Shown piece after piece: positions 12,344-48,117 of a stretch of 64,000 nucleotides of DNA. The stretch comes from Atriophallophorus winterbourni (lineage: Eukaryota > Platyhelminthes > Trematoda > Plagiorchiida > Microphallidae), in assembly GCA_013407085.1 (NCBI GenBank), contig JACCGJ010000281.1:1-64000 (forward strand), given 5' to 3'. A program made the position numbers and the translations under genes. Under the pieces are notes generated by a model that saw nothing but the letters and a program-made list of their open reading frames with translations, ran no database searches and was not told the origin of the DNA. How positions within the stretch are numbered: the first letter of the stretch is position 1; every line of letters begins with the position of its first letter.

Positions 12344-12369
12344 ATTTTCCTTAATATCAATTTGCTTAA
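12344..12369 (+). repeat. Right target-site duplication of RTE element
   Basis: This is the partner of 8368-8394 (ATTTTCCTTAATATCA, then TTTGCTTA). See that entry. Confidence 0.6.
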
Positions 12370-12572
12370 TACATTGTCATTATTCTAGTACCTTATCGTG
12401 TACGCTGGCATTATAATTTTTTAGCGATGATTGCTATATGATTACAAAATTTATAGGTCATATTTTCCTCGTTAATAGTAAAGTATATTTCAGTTTGAAT
12501 TATGATAGAAAGATTATTGAAATAAAATTAATTATCAAAGTAAAGTGTTGCTCACATCCCCATCCCTTACAC

Positions 12573-12612
12573 ACCACTACCGGTTTCAGGCTGTTTGCCA
12601 TCGTCAGGTGGA
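12573..12612 (-). ncRNA. Hammerhead motif, 241-bp repeat unit 1
   Basis: On the minus strand, CTGACGA (12607-12601) and GAAA flank a stem II of three pairs (GGC/GCC) whose first position is a U-U mismatch. Stem I is CCAC/GTGG, four pairs. Stem III is the palindrome ACCGGT with a GTA cleavage triplet. The core is complete, but stem II is weakened, so activity is uncertain. Confidence 0.75.
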
Positions 12613-12813
12613 GACAGTAAGATCAGATTCAGTGAGCCTTGAAACAGTGGATTAATGGTAAACAAAGTTAAACTTGTATGCCACTGTTATATAGGGTTCT
12701 TACAAAGAACAACGATGTTCAAACACTGAATCACAAAGTGATTCTTGGTCAAGCACTCGAGGCGCTTATGGGTAACCAAAGTAAAGTGTTGCTCACATCT
12801 CCACCCCTTACAC

Positions 12814-12853
12814 ACCACTACCGGTTTCAGGCTGTTTGCCATCGTCAGGTGGA
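12814..12853 (-). ncRNA. Hammerhead motif, 241-bp repeat unit 2
   Basis: Through the core this is the same sequence as unit 1 (core strand at 12848-12842, GAAAC at 12828-12824), including the U-U mismatch at the base of stem II. Confidence 0.75.
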
Positions 12854-13053
12854 GACAGTAAGATCAGGTTCAGTGAGCCTTGAAACAGTGGATTAATGGT
12901 AAACAAAGTTAAACTTGTATGCCACTGTTATATAGGGTTCTTACAAAGAACCACGATGTTCAAACACTGAATCACAAAGTGATTCTTGGTCAAGCACTCG
13001 AAGCGCTTATGGGTAACCAAAGTAAAGTGTTGCTCACATCCCCATCCCTTACA

Positions 13054-13095
13054 CATTACTACCGGTTTCGTGCTGTTTGCACTCATCAGGTAGGG
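13054..13095 (-). ncRNA. Hammerhead ribozyme with canonical core, repeat unit 3
   Basis: The minus strand reads CTGATGA (13089-13083), stem II GTGC/GCAC closing a 5-base loop, then GAAA and the palindromic ACCGGT. The cleavage triplet is GTA, with cleavage predicted after the base at 13060. All invariant core bases are canonical and stem II is fully paired. Stem I is short here (CTAC/GTAA, three pairs). Confidence 0.85.
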
Positions 13096-13120
13096 ACAGT
13101 AAGATCAGGATGGGTTTAAG

Positions 13121-14849
13121 CCCATTAACATGTGTTTGGACACCTGTGATTGAACAGGGTTGGTCGTACCAGCCTTATCCAAAAGAGTTGATTATTTTGC
13201 ACGACTTATGCTCTCGATCAGCGAGTCGAAGTTGTTTATCACGCTGAACATTTTCTTCAATGATTTTAATGTCATTACTCTTCTGGTCGTAAGCAATTTT
13301 CCTTTCGACTAGATGTAGTATGCAGTTGTTTGCTTGAATTTATAAAAGCAGGAATAATTACTCTGAGATCTTGCTGTTAAGCGGATGTGCACTTGGTGGC
13401 CATTGAGTCCGAGCAGTTACATAAAAAACTTTGGTTATAAGTGTTAGTACTTGATGGTGATAGCACTCTAGATCTGCGCTACTAAACATTGCGGTTCGTG
13501 TATCACATTTAATGAATTCGGCTCCGAATTTTGTAAATATACACACTTATACACTTTGCATTCGTCTTGTTTTCTTTCATTTACCAAAATTCTTAAATAT
13601 TCGCGTTGAAATTATCATTTCCGTCGATAGCATTGGGTAGTTAAACGGTTAGGTCATTATTTATTTGAAAAAAATTCGATTACCGTATAACAATCACGAA
13701 TTTGCGGTCTGAGTTTTGAATAAATATCCACAAGCACAAAATAAGAACTCGGAAAGCAGGAACACGAAGGTGTACGGAATAACGCAAAGCCGTTGCTGGT
13801 CATTGTGTACAATATTTATGTGGTTAAAGTACTGCTGGTTGGCTGGATTACCATAACCGCCCAAGTGACATGTAGTGGCGGCAAGTGGAAGATGAACGTA
13901 TCCCAGCGCGAGCGCACAGTTCGACAAACCAACGTAGGAATAGTGATAATGATAAGCCTTCGACAGCATTTCACTCTTGTTGTGCAAAATGAAATAGAAC
14001 GACAAGATTGACGCAAAATACAAGTCCCTTTACACTGATTTCTGCTAGTTTTACACGCATAGATTTTACGTATGGATTCGAATTAGCTGCCTTCATTGGC
14101 TGGGAATGACTGATAAATTCAAAAAGCAGCGAGATGTAATTCAATTGCCGAATGCTAATCAAGTGACAAATCTAAGCCAAGGAATAAGAAAATAAATAAT
14201 AGAAAACCTTTATTTGAATTTAGTTGTATTATCACACCTGCGCTGACTTCAAAGTTTAGGCTAGGTTTAAGGTTTTTCCATTGTTTCAGAACATGCGGAT
14301 CCTGATGCGTGACTGCACTTACGAATAAAAATAGCACGAGACCAGACCTGAGGTGTATATTGGAAAAGCATGTAAACATTAATTTTATCAAGGTCAAATT
14401 TTGTTTTCAACGATATGTTTCTTAACTTCTAAAAAATTCCTATTGGTCAAAATTCAAAACGGCTTTTTAATACATAGAACACCGCTAGGCAGTCCTCAGC
14501 CGATCGGCTGCAGATGCACACCTACATCCTGTATCTGGAAGCTTTACACAATACTTCCGAAGCGGTCTAGCACAAGGTTTTTGCAAATCAAAGGGTCACA
14601 ATAAAAAGCTTTCATATCTCAGTTGAAATAGTCTTTGTACCGCATTTCCGGTCTGTCCAAAGGTCGAAAACCTGATTTCAACCCACCATTGAGTAAATCT
14701 TTTCGAACATGCCCACCTAGCGCGCCTGTACCATTGTGATATGGTGAATATCACTTCAGCGCATTATGTACTTTGTCCATCCACAATAGAGAGCATTCGC
14801 TCCATTAACAAGTTGTCTTCGTGAAAATCCCAATGCTATTGTAGATAAG
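13121..14849. other. Non-coding stretch upstream of kinesin exon
   Basis: No gene is recognised. It contains a decayed hammerhead-family copy (listed separately). Short frames on both strands at 13.7-14.4 kb show no family resemblance. Upstream kinesin exons might be hidden here, but none could be supported. Confidence 0.4.
14288..14375 (+). repeat. Decayed copy of the dispersed hammerhead repeat
   Basis: It starts with the same CATGCGGATCCTGAT leader as the intact copy at 28.5 kb and keeps AAAATAGCACGA where stem II and its loop should be. Both core strands are mutated, so it should be inactive. Confidence 0.55.
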
Positions 14850-40339
<25,490 letters not shown>

Positions 40340-40865
40340 GTAATCGATCGGTATTATGTTCATTTCTTGCATTGCTATTAACTTAGTGATATGTGGTCGA
40401 TGTAAGCGACGATGATGTATCGACAATGACATTTTTGGTACATTCCTCTGTTGCGGAATGCTTGGTTCTCAACTTAAAGATGTTGTCTTATTACGGAAAA
40501 TTTCCTCTCTGTTAAAATATAGTAATGGTTTCTAAGATGTCGTTTGATCACCCTTAAGGTGAGTCATATCATTGACCTCTTTTTTGCATGGGCTCAGGCA
40601 TCGTTCCTCGCGCAGCACCGTAATAAACATGTGGCGACGAACAACCACTCGGTAGCCGGATCTTTACGTGATAGATTACCACCGTTACAAATTCTTTGTA
40701 TTGAAGCATGGAACCTGAACCAATCCAATGGGTTATATTGGCCGAGTAGGAGACAAAAATGGATGTTTGGTCCATTGATGCTTCATCTTTACTGCAAATT
40801 TGTGCACACGAATAAAGCTATCCTATTCTTACAAAATCCGTATTTGCATGCATCTCGATCATACA
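40340..40865. other. Downstream of last kinesin exon found
   Basis: A 109-codon frame at 40544-40873 has no support as an exon. No kinesin-13 C-terminal helix could be recognised here or up to 50 kb. Confidence 0.35.
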
Positions 40866-40935
40866 CTCCATGACCTGTTCGCTGTTTGCACTCATCAAGT
40901 AGGGAGAGTACGGTCAGGATCCGAATGCATTATCC
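40866..40935 (-). repeat. Decayed hammerhead-family copy
   Basis: The minus strand keeps the GGATCCTGAC leader, CCCTACTTGATGAGTGC and AACAGC, but the first core base is U and GAAAC is mutated. Confidence 0.6.
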
Positions 40936-42160
40936 AACAAGTTCCAAATCGATTTTCTTCTTCCTTCTCTGTTTCATTATGCATGATTTTATGCTTCGGG
41001 CTCATGAAGATACTGTTCCCTTTGACCTAATTTATAAAAGTGACAGGATGATAAGGATTAGGTGGACATTTTTCGAAGGCAGTAAAGGCTCTGCCTAAAG
41101 CGTCCTCTCCGAAGACATTGCGTTATTCGTTAACCACCCTCGAATCCCGCTGGGTAACCGATTGGCAAACGGTCAAGTTACAGTACGCATATTACAAAGA
41201 GTCACACACGAACAGATTAATTAATTATTCAGCGAATTACAACGGAAGCTTCGAATCTGTTTGCAGCATTTTTTGATTCAATCTGACTTGACAGGAGATT
41301 TCGTGCGAACCGGTTACCCTAGAGCTTCTATGTGCGGCGCGTTTAACCCACATAACCGAATTGCATATCATTCAATAGATGCTGATGTTCACCTTCTGCT
41401 TCTGCTTCCAGATATGCATTTTCGGAAGCCATTCTTGATTCTTTCGCAACCCGAATTCTTGCGAGTTTGTGATTGATGTCGTTTTTCTCGGCTCTTGTGT
41501 TTTACCGGAGTGTGGTGTCTGCATATCAACTGCGGGTTCTTGATTCGCAGTTGTCGCTCTGCATAATGGTTTCGGTGTTCCGCGAAGTTAGTTAGTTTGT
41601 GTTTCATTACAAAGTTTAGTGGGGTGGGAGGGGTAAAAAGTGATTCTCTTGAAAGCTATCATATTGGCATAGAGATTTTAGTCTCAATCATGCACTAGGT
41701 TCCCTTGAAAAAGGTTACTGTTACTTAACTTTCTTCCGCGTTTACTATGAAGAACGAACTTCTGAGTGTTTATAACCATAAGAGGGAGGACGTAAAATCA
41801 TTATCAGTGAGACCTAAAACAGCGAGCAAATTCAATAACAAGTTTGATTAAAAATAAATTGTTCAATAACAATCGCATTATGAACCACATTGTTTGAACA
41901 ATGTTAACAGTGTGATTCCCGATCAAGCGCTCAAACCGCTTCTAAACTATTAAGTAGTGTGCTGCTTATATCACTCACACTTACATTTCATTTCCGCTGT
42001 TCACCAACATCAGACAGGGACACTGGATACAAGATTCAGGAATCTATGGTCACAAAGAGCACAGAGCATTACAATTACAACATCATAGTAAATATTTATT
42101 CATGAAAGTGAAACAACAAATAAATATGTAAATCCAAGTGTAGTCCAGTTGAATACTTAC
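40936..42160. other. Non-coding stretch with degraded repeat
   Basis: Positions 41790-42035 resemble a very decayed 241-bp repeat unit (AGTGAGACCTAAAAC, TTGAACAATGTT, GATCAAGCGCT, then TTTCCGCTGTTCACCAACATC). A 72-codon basic minus frame at 41389-41607 is unassigned. Confidence 0.35.
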
Positions 42161-42164
42161 CATG

Positions 42165-42890
42165 AGTCAATACGCAGCTATCGTTAAATCGTTATGCAAC
42201 AAATAAGTGTCCAAATTTCGGATGAAATTTTTGAAGCTGGGAGTGGTAACAATAGTTTCGTGAAGGGTATTCCCAAAAATCAGACACGTACAGAATAAAA
42301 ATATCGGCGACAGCTCAGAACTCATAAAGTTTAATGGTAGAAAAGCTAATGATGCATGCTCCATGTTTGGAATAAAGTAGGCTTTCGTGCTGGTGCGCAA
42401 CGTTCCAGGCGAGAAGGTTCTGAAAATCCGTCGCAGCATACCTAGAAACTTGGAAGCACGCTTCTAGGTGACCCCACAATACAGGCCGTTCTTCAGGCTG
42501 CCGCATACCTAGTCTCAAAGATCCCTTTCCAACTCGGTCGAGCTCAAAATCTTTGGCCCAAAGTAATATTGGTACTGGAATGTCCTACAAATTTGCAACA
42601 CCTTGCATTTTTGGAAATCGAACAACAGCTTATTCAATATTGAGCACTCATGGAGAACATCTAAATCACTTTGCAGCTGTACATATTCTGCAGTTGAGTT
42701 TATCAGCTTCCAAATCTTGATATCGTCAGAAAAGAGAATCACCTTGCATGATTGCGTCCCTCGTAATTCGTTGAACCGTGCAAAGAACTCTGTTTTGGTC
42801 CAACACATAAATACCTGGACTGATGCTTCCTGGCAACAATTTAGCAGAATTCGAATCAAAGTGAACGATCTCATCAAGGCAGACAAGCAA
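42165..42890 (-). mobile_element. CR1-like RT, palm and thumb relic
   Basis: The minus strand reads VILFSDDIKIWKLINSTAEY near 42750, where FSDD replaces FADD, then LQSDLDVLHE and, in other frames, RRIFRTFSPGTLRT near 42430. Frameshifts separate the blocks. It lies head to head with the plus-strand CR1 at 43.0 kb. Confidence 0.75.
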
Positions 42891-43009
42891 GATTCGGTTC
42901 AACGCTAAACCAGCTGTCTAACTTACAGTGATTCTACTATAAATTGAATTCAAACCAATACTGTTTGAATATTTCCTGAAATTGGTTTTTAAATGGTTTC
43001 GAGGAGCAG

Positions 43010-44480
43010 TGGATCATCGTAGGCTATATTCGTAAGATACCTTACAATGATCAACACCTCACGTTCAGAGAAATCACGGATAATGATTTGATACTGGAAG
43101 ATACACTTTGGTGTTCACTTGAATTAGCAACAGGTGAAAACTGTGTTGTTGGTGTCATTTACCGACCACCGTCAGCAGACGAAGCATACAATGCTAGTTT
43201 AATTGAGAAAAATCAGCTGGTTGTTTCCAGATATCAAAACAACGTCCTGATCATGGGTGACTTTAATCTCCCGAATTTACTAAAAAGCGAGATTCCACCG
43301 GTGAACTCTCTTGATCATCTATTCTACAAAATGTTCAACGAAATTCCTTTATTCAACCACATCTCAAGCAGCACTCGCTTCAGAGGCACAAACACGCCGT
43401 CCATTCTCGATTTTGTTCTGACGAGCGAGGAAAATGTCATCGAGGATATCCGCTATGAAGCACCTCTTGGAAAGAGTGATCATGTAGTCATTGTTTTCGA
43501 CTATATATCTGAAGCGAAAAGAGCAAGTGATGCTCAGAAGTTGATAAGAAAAATCGATACGGTTGCATTATCAATGTCTCTTCAAGAAGTCACCGACTGG
43601 GCACCGATTAGCACTGATGTTTAACAATGCTGGTCATCGATACTTCAGAAAATCAACCGAAAAATAGAACTCCACTCAAAATATGTTTCAAAACAACTGA
43701 AAAAAGGATTAGAATTCGTGATCCGGAGTCGAACACGGAAATGGATAAAGGTGAGAAACTGTACGTGGAGAAGCCACATACTGCATTCAACACCTGAATC
43801 TTGGGAATCTTACCGTTTGTTGAGAAACAAAGATACTAAACTTGTCCAGGAGGATGAAGAAAAATATCAAATGAATCTGATGGATAAAATTGAACGAAAT
43901 CCGAAGCTCCTCTTCCAGATCGTGAACAGAAAAGCCAGGGTAAAGCCAGGTGTTTCCGCTTTACTTACTACGACTGGAACTACATCCACAGCTCTCGAAG
44001 CCGCTAACGAACTCGCTCAATTTTACTCTAGAGTGTTCTACCCTAACGAGCGCGTATCCTACGATATACCTGCATTTAGGTCGCAGAATACAATACACGA
44101 AATCGTTGTGAAACCCGAGAGTGTCCTGGTAAAGCTACGCGGGTTAAATACAAAAAAATCCCCGGGTGCTGATGAAATAACACAATTCATCCTAAAGCAA
44201 TGCGCCCATGCTCTATTCTCACCACTCTCTGACCTTTTCAACCTGTCCTTGAGTTGTAGCACGGTTGCTAATGACTGGAAAAGTGGACTAATCACTCCGA
44301 TATACAAAGGAGGGAACCGATCTGATGTGTCTAACTACAGACCAGTCACGTTGTTGCCAGTGGTCTCTAAAGTTCTCGAACGACTTGTGGCTGACGAACT
44401 TATCAAACACTTGGAACAAAATAAGCTTCTTTCCATCGCACAGCACGGATTCAGGACAAGACACTCCTGTCTTCCATCGC
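43010..44480 (+). mobile_element. CR1-like LINE, endonuclease and RT fingers in one frame with a single stop
   Basis: One frame runs from about 43010 to 44485 with only a TAA at 43622-43624. The endonuclease shows ENCVVGVIYRPPSADEAYN, MGDFNLPNL, STRFRGTNTPSILDFVLTSE and GKSDHVV (catalytic GDFN and SDH). After the stop come NKDTKLVQEDEEKYQMNLMD, NTKKSPGADEIT, GLITPIYKGGNRSDVSNYRP and LLSIAQHGFRTRHSC. The RT palm is missing because another LINE begins at about 44485. Apart from the single nonsense and the truncation it is well preserved. Confidence 0.88.
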
Positions 44481-44739
44481 GCTGAGACTGGACCTTAACG
44501 TGGTGCGATGGTTTGTGTACCTCTGTGACCCATTGCGCTATGCTGGGTGATGCTCTCCGAGCACCTTCAGAGTCACTCATACCAGGAAGGTCAATGGATA
44601 GAGGTCAGACGATCACGGTCTCAACCTAACCCGCTGCCTTGTGGGTCAGGCTTTTTAGCCAAAGGCTTTGGTCGAGAACCCTAATTGTTCTCCTGTCTAG
44701 GCATGGGCGACCTGGCAGTATCCCAGCCCGCATACAACC

Positions 44740-45783
44740 ATGACCATGACTATTAATACGAAACCCAACTCCATAGTGCATCGGCCGTGGCGCACGATAA
44801 ACAGGGTCGCCTTACCTGCTGCATACAGCAGGGCGGGTAAGCGAAAACAAGCTACTGCTGGCCCTACTCTTCAAACTGTTTCCGACCCTTCCCCTCCCCC
44901 ATCTACTCTTAACAACTCTCCGTCTGTCAATCCCAGCTTTAGAAAAGACCGCGCTGAACATGTTGGAACATTTTCTGTTCGCGAATCTACAGATCATTTT
45001 CTTAAACCACGGACCTCTGCTCACATCGGAGCCATGAATGTCAGGACTCTGAGACAAATAGGCCAGCAAGCTGCAATAGCTCTTACCTTAGATAGTCTAT
45101 CTATTGATGTTTGCTGTTTATCGGAAACGCGCTTATATGATCCGTCTCTAATAACCGAACTTACTGCCCCAAACCTTTCAACTCGTTACTTTTTGCGCTG
45201 TTCTGGTGATTCTGTAGCTGCCCTTTCAGGACAGGCGGGTGTTGGTATAGTGCTGAATTCGCGCGCCGAATCCTGTCTAATCGATTGGATTCCTTGTAAT
45301 AGCAGGATGTGCGCAGTTAGACTAGCCACCAATATTAGACCAAACTCAAAATCTTCTAATGATCAGAGATGCTTGTTTATTGTAGCAACTTACGCTCCAA
45401 CTAACACCAATTCCGACGACGAGAAGAACGCCTTCTACGACGATCTTTATGCTCTTTTGCGACGTGCAAAAAGCTCCGATATTGTTGTCTTAGCAAGAGA
45501 TATGAATGCCAGACTAGGTCGCTTAGATACATCTGAATCACAATTAGGTGGCATGTTTGGTATTGAAAGCCAACGCACAGATAATGGTGAACGGTTTATA
45601 CAATTCTGTGCACAATCTCGATTATTCATTAGCAGCACCTCCTTTCGCCATAAAAGATGTCAATGTGCCACATGGCGCTCGCCGGATGGAAGCCAACCTT
45701 CGGCCCAAATCGACCATATCGCCATAAGTGCTCGCTGGAGAGGTTGCATTGAGGACTGCCGCTCTTTTGGAATACCTGCGTAG
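44740..45783 (+). CDS. RTE endonuclease ORF
   Basis: 347 codons. It has a Pro/Ser-rich leader, then HIGAMNVRTLRQIGQQAA (AP-endonuclease start), DVCCLSETRLYDPS (catalytic E), FIVATYAPTNTNSDDEKN, DMNARLGRL and QIDHIAISARWRG. The usual GDFN is ARDMN here, so the catalytic D-N pair remains but its flanks differ. The frame stops just before SDHALVR, which is present one frame away at 45785. Confidence 0.8.
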   Translation: MTMTINTKPNSIVHRPWRTINRVALPAAYSRAGKRKQATAGPTLQTVSDPSPPPSTLNNSPSVNPSFRKDRAEHVGTFSVRESTDHFLKPRTSAHIGAMNVRTLRQIGQQAAIALTLDSLSIDVCCLSETRLYDPSLITELTAPNLSTRYFLRCSGDSVAALSGQAGVGIVLNSRAESCLIDWIPCNSRMCAVRLATNIRPNSKSSNDQRCLFIVATYAPTNTNSDDEKNAFYDDLYALLRRAKSSDIVVLARDMNARLGRLDTSESQLGGMFGIESQRTDNGERFIQFCAQSRLFISSTSFRHKRCQCATWRSPDGSQPSAQIDHIAISARWRGCIEDCRSFGIPA

Positions 45784-45921
45784 ATTCAGATCATGCTCTT
45801 GTGCGATGTAGGTTCTCGTTAAAGTTCTCCGGTGCGAAGCCCTCGAATGGGAAACGCATTGCTGTCGAAAAATTCTTTCAGCCTGCAGTTCAAGACATTT
45901 ATAGGACCACCTTGAGTAACT

Positions 45922-46018
45922 AGGCCTGGGCAACCTGACAGTATCTTAGCCCACGTGCAGTCTCTGACTGTGCGGCACTTTGCCTGGACCAGGCTTGTGC
46001 TTTCATACATACATACAT
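45922..46018 (+). mobile_element. SINE-like element with CATA tail
   Basis: About 97 bases with a 13-bp duplication, ACCTTGAGTAACT, at 45909-45921 and 46019-46031. It starts AGGCCTGGGCAACCTGACAG and ends in four CATA units. Omitting it joins YRTTLSNS of the host LINE in frame. Related copies lie at 50781, 52903, 56195, 57862, 58602 and 60404. Confidence 0.85.
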
Positions 46019-46031
46019 ACCTTGAGTAACT

Positions 46032-46837
46032 CACTCCCAGTTGCCCAGTATGCAACTACCGATGAAAGGTGGAACAAAATAGCAGGGATTATGCGAGCCG
46101 CCGCAATAACAGCCTGTGAGACTGCACAACCAACCCAAAAGTCCCACTGGATTTCACATCGCTCTATAGAAATTCTTCACCAGCGACGCGAAATACCTCA
46201 TGGTCCTGGACACAACACAGAGCGTAGACGCGTGAGGAATGAACTTAAACGGAGCCTAAGACTAGACAGAGAAAGGTGGTGGCTAAATAAGGTCGAAGAA
46301 ATGGAAATAGCAAATAATGCGGGTAACGTGCGAAAACTCTTCCAACTTATTCGATCGACTGGGCCCACGAAACAAGGAGTGAGTGAGATTATAGCGGAAT
46401 TAGACGGTACTCTTATCACTAATAAGAATCGCCGCCTGTCACGCTGGGCCGAACATTTTGAAGAACAATTCAGCTGGTCGCCTGCAACAGAATCATTCCC
46501 TCACTTGAGGCAGTGTGATCCTTGGCCTGTTAGCGTAGATCCCCCTAATGATTTAGAAATTAAAGCCTGTATCGAATCTATGAAACGATTCAAAGCTGCT
46601 GGCCCCGATGACATACCGCCTGTTTTGTTCAAAAAAGGTGGCCAAGTCCTAATCAGCACATTAGGATATCTCCTCCGTGAAATGTGGATGTCAGAATCCG
46701 TCCCTCCGAGTTGGGGCGAATCAGTTATCATACCTATATTTAAAAAAGGTGTGCGAAGCTCATGCTCTAATCACCGTGGGATAAGTCTCACTCCCATCAT
46801 TACGAGATTATTAGCGTCCATATGTCTCGAAGATTAA
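46032..46837 (+). CDS. RTE RT N-terminal segment
   Basis: It is open from the SINE junction to a stop at 46837. It encodes DERWNKIAGIMRAAAITACE, then RLDRERWWLNKVEEME, SMKRFKAAGPDDIPPVLFKK and IIPIFKKGVRSSCSNHRGIS, the RT fingers. A frameshift near 46820 leads into the RT palm frame. Confidence 0.8.
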
Positions 46838-48117
46838 CATCGCATAGAGAACCACAGATCCGTGAGCAGCAAACTGGCTTCCGGCCTGGCAGAGGCTGTG
46901 TCGACCACATTTTTACTCTTCGACGGATATTAGAACTGCGGCACACCTATCGACAGCCGACAATAGCCATCTTTTTAGACTTCAAAGGAGCATTTGATTC
47001 AGTCGATCGAAATGTCCTGTTTAAGACCTTGCTGTGCAAAGGCGTTCCGCATAAGTATGTCAACATACTACGCGCACTTTATGCTCATACATCCGGATAC
47101 GTTAAGGTTTACAACGAACTTTCTCCCAAATTCAACACTACAAGTGGCGTCCGACAAGGATGTCCGATTTCTCCGTTTTTGTTCAATTTCGTAATTGATG
47201 CTATCATGGAATTATGCAGCGACGGTGCTCCAGCCTTCGGAGTTCACATAATGCCAGGCGTCAAGCTTCTCGACTTGGATTATGCTGATGACATAGTTCT
47301 GCTTTTCGACTCATACACAGATGCACAGGCGATACTGAACAAGCTATCTAGTATTGTGCCCGCATTTGGAATGCGTTTTGCGCCCTCTAAGTGCAGTGTT
47401 CTTCTGCAGGACATCGACTTATCGAACAAGGCTTTATTACTTGACAATCAGGCGCTTGAAATTGTGGATCGTTTTAAGTATCTCGGTAGTTGTATCAATA
47501 ATTCTGCATCGTTAGATTACGAGGTCTCGGCACGCATTTCTAAAGCGACCGTAGCATTCCGCAACCTAGGTCACCTCTGGCGTCAGAAAGGACTGTCTCT
47601 GCTACTCAAGGGTAGAGTCTATAAAGCGACAGTTCGGGCTGTGTTACTGTATGGGTGCGAAACCTGGACCTTACGTAAAGAAAACATTCAGCGTCTCCAA
47701 GTATTTGACAACCGGTGTCTCCGCAGCATTCTAGGAGTTAGCTGTTACAATCGTATGCGCACCGATGCTCTCCGAAATAAGTTGTTTGGTAGTAATGTCG
47801 ATATAGAGAAGCAGATTAACCTGCATAGGCTACGCTGGTTGGGTCACGTTTTACGGATGCCGGACCACCGACTTCCGAAACAGATTCTTTTTGCGACGCC
47901 ACATCCTGATTGGCGTAAATCTAGGGGTGGCCAAACCGTCACATGGCATAGGCAGCTAAAAATTCTTACTAGTAACCTTTCCAAAATAGGCGCAGCGCGT
48001 CTTCCAGGCTGGTGTCCCCGCGATCATATATCGCAATGGTTAGTTACGCTTCAGGATATGTCCCGAAACCGTGTTCAATGGCGGACTTGCACTAAGCATC
48101 TTGGAGTGTTTGCATAA
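46822..48117 (+). CDS. RTE reverse transcriptase palm, thumb and C-terminus, open
   Basis: 431 codons without interruption. Motifs are QQTGFRPGRGCVDHIFTLRR, IFLDFKGAFDSVDR, SGVRQGCPISPFLFNFV and the catalytic LDYADDIVLL, then FKYLGSCINNSASLDYEVSA and LLYGCETWTLRKENIQRLQV. LHRLRWLGHVLRMPDHRLPK is the usual RTE C-terminal block. All catalytic aspartates are present. Confidence 0.9.
   Translation: MSRRLTSHREPQIREQQTGFRPGRGCVDHIFTLRRILELRHTYRQPTIAIFLDFKGAFDSVDRNVLFKTLLCKGVPHKYVNILRALYAHTSGYVKVYNELSPKFNTTSGVRQGCPISPFLFNFVIDAIMELCSDGAPAFGVHIMPGVKLLDLDYADDIVLLFDSYTDAQAILNKLSSIVPAFGMRFAPSKCSVLLQDIDLSNKALLLDNQALEIVDRFKYLGSCINNSASLDYEVSARISKATVAFRNLGHLWRQKGLSLLLKGRVYKATVRAVLLYGCETWTLRKENIQRLQVFDNRCLRSILGVSCYNRMRTDALRNKLFGSNVDIEKQINLHRLRWLGHVLRMPDHRLPKQILFATPHPDWRKSRGGQTVTWHRQLKILTSNLSKIGAARLPGWCPRDHISQWLVTLQDMSRNRVQWRTCTKHLGVFA

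Larger units (their letters stand above)
12538..13120 (-). repeat. Head-to-tail array of a 241-bp hammerhead-bearing repeat (2.4 units)
   Basis: Units start at about 12538, 12779 and 13020; the GTTTC landmark recurs at 12583, 12824 and 13065, exactly 241 bases apart. Each unit has a 100-bp part containing a minus-strand hammerhead core. A second part of about 140 bp holds small palindromes (GGTTCTTACAAAGAACC, ATCACAAAGTGAT). The first two units are nearly identical. The third stops after its hammerhead part. A minus-strand transcript cleaved in adjacent units would give 241-nt monomers, like animal retrozymes. The non-hammerhead part also occurs alone at 62364-62452. Confidence 0.9.
44485..48117 (+). 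mobile_element. Nearly full-length RTE-like LINE
   Basis: A 5' non-coding segment of about 250 bases precedes endonuclease (44740-45783), a connecting segment (45784-46837) and RT (46822-48117). It interrupts the CR1 frame at the HSCLPSR position. Damage is limited to a frameshift near 45780, a SINE-like insertion at 45922-46018 and a frameshift near 46820. It is a second RTE lineage, distinct from the 8.4- and 28.6-kb elements. Confidence 0.85.

Noticed and set aside
12678..13119. Repeated short ORFs starting MPLLYRVLTKN
   Set aside because: They follow the 241-bp tandem repeat, end within each unit and resemble no protein; they are by-products of the repeat.
46994..47194. Alternative ORF inside the RTE reverse transcriptase
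   Set aside because: It is a shadow frame of the intact RT at 46822-48117.
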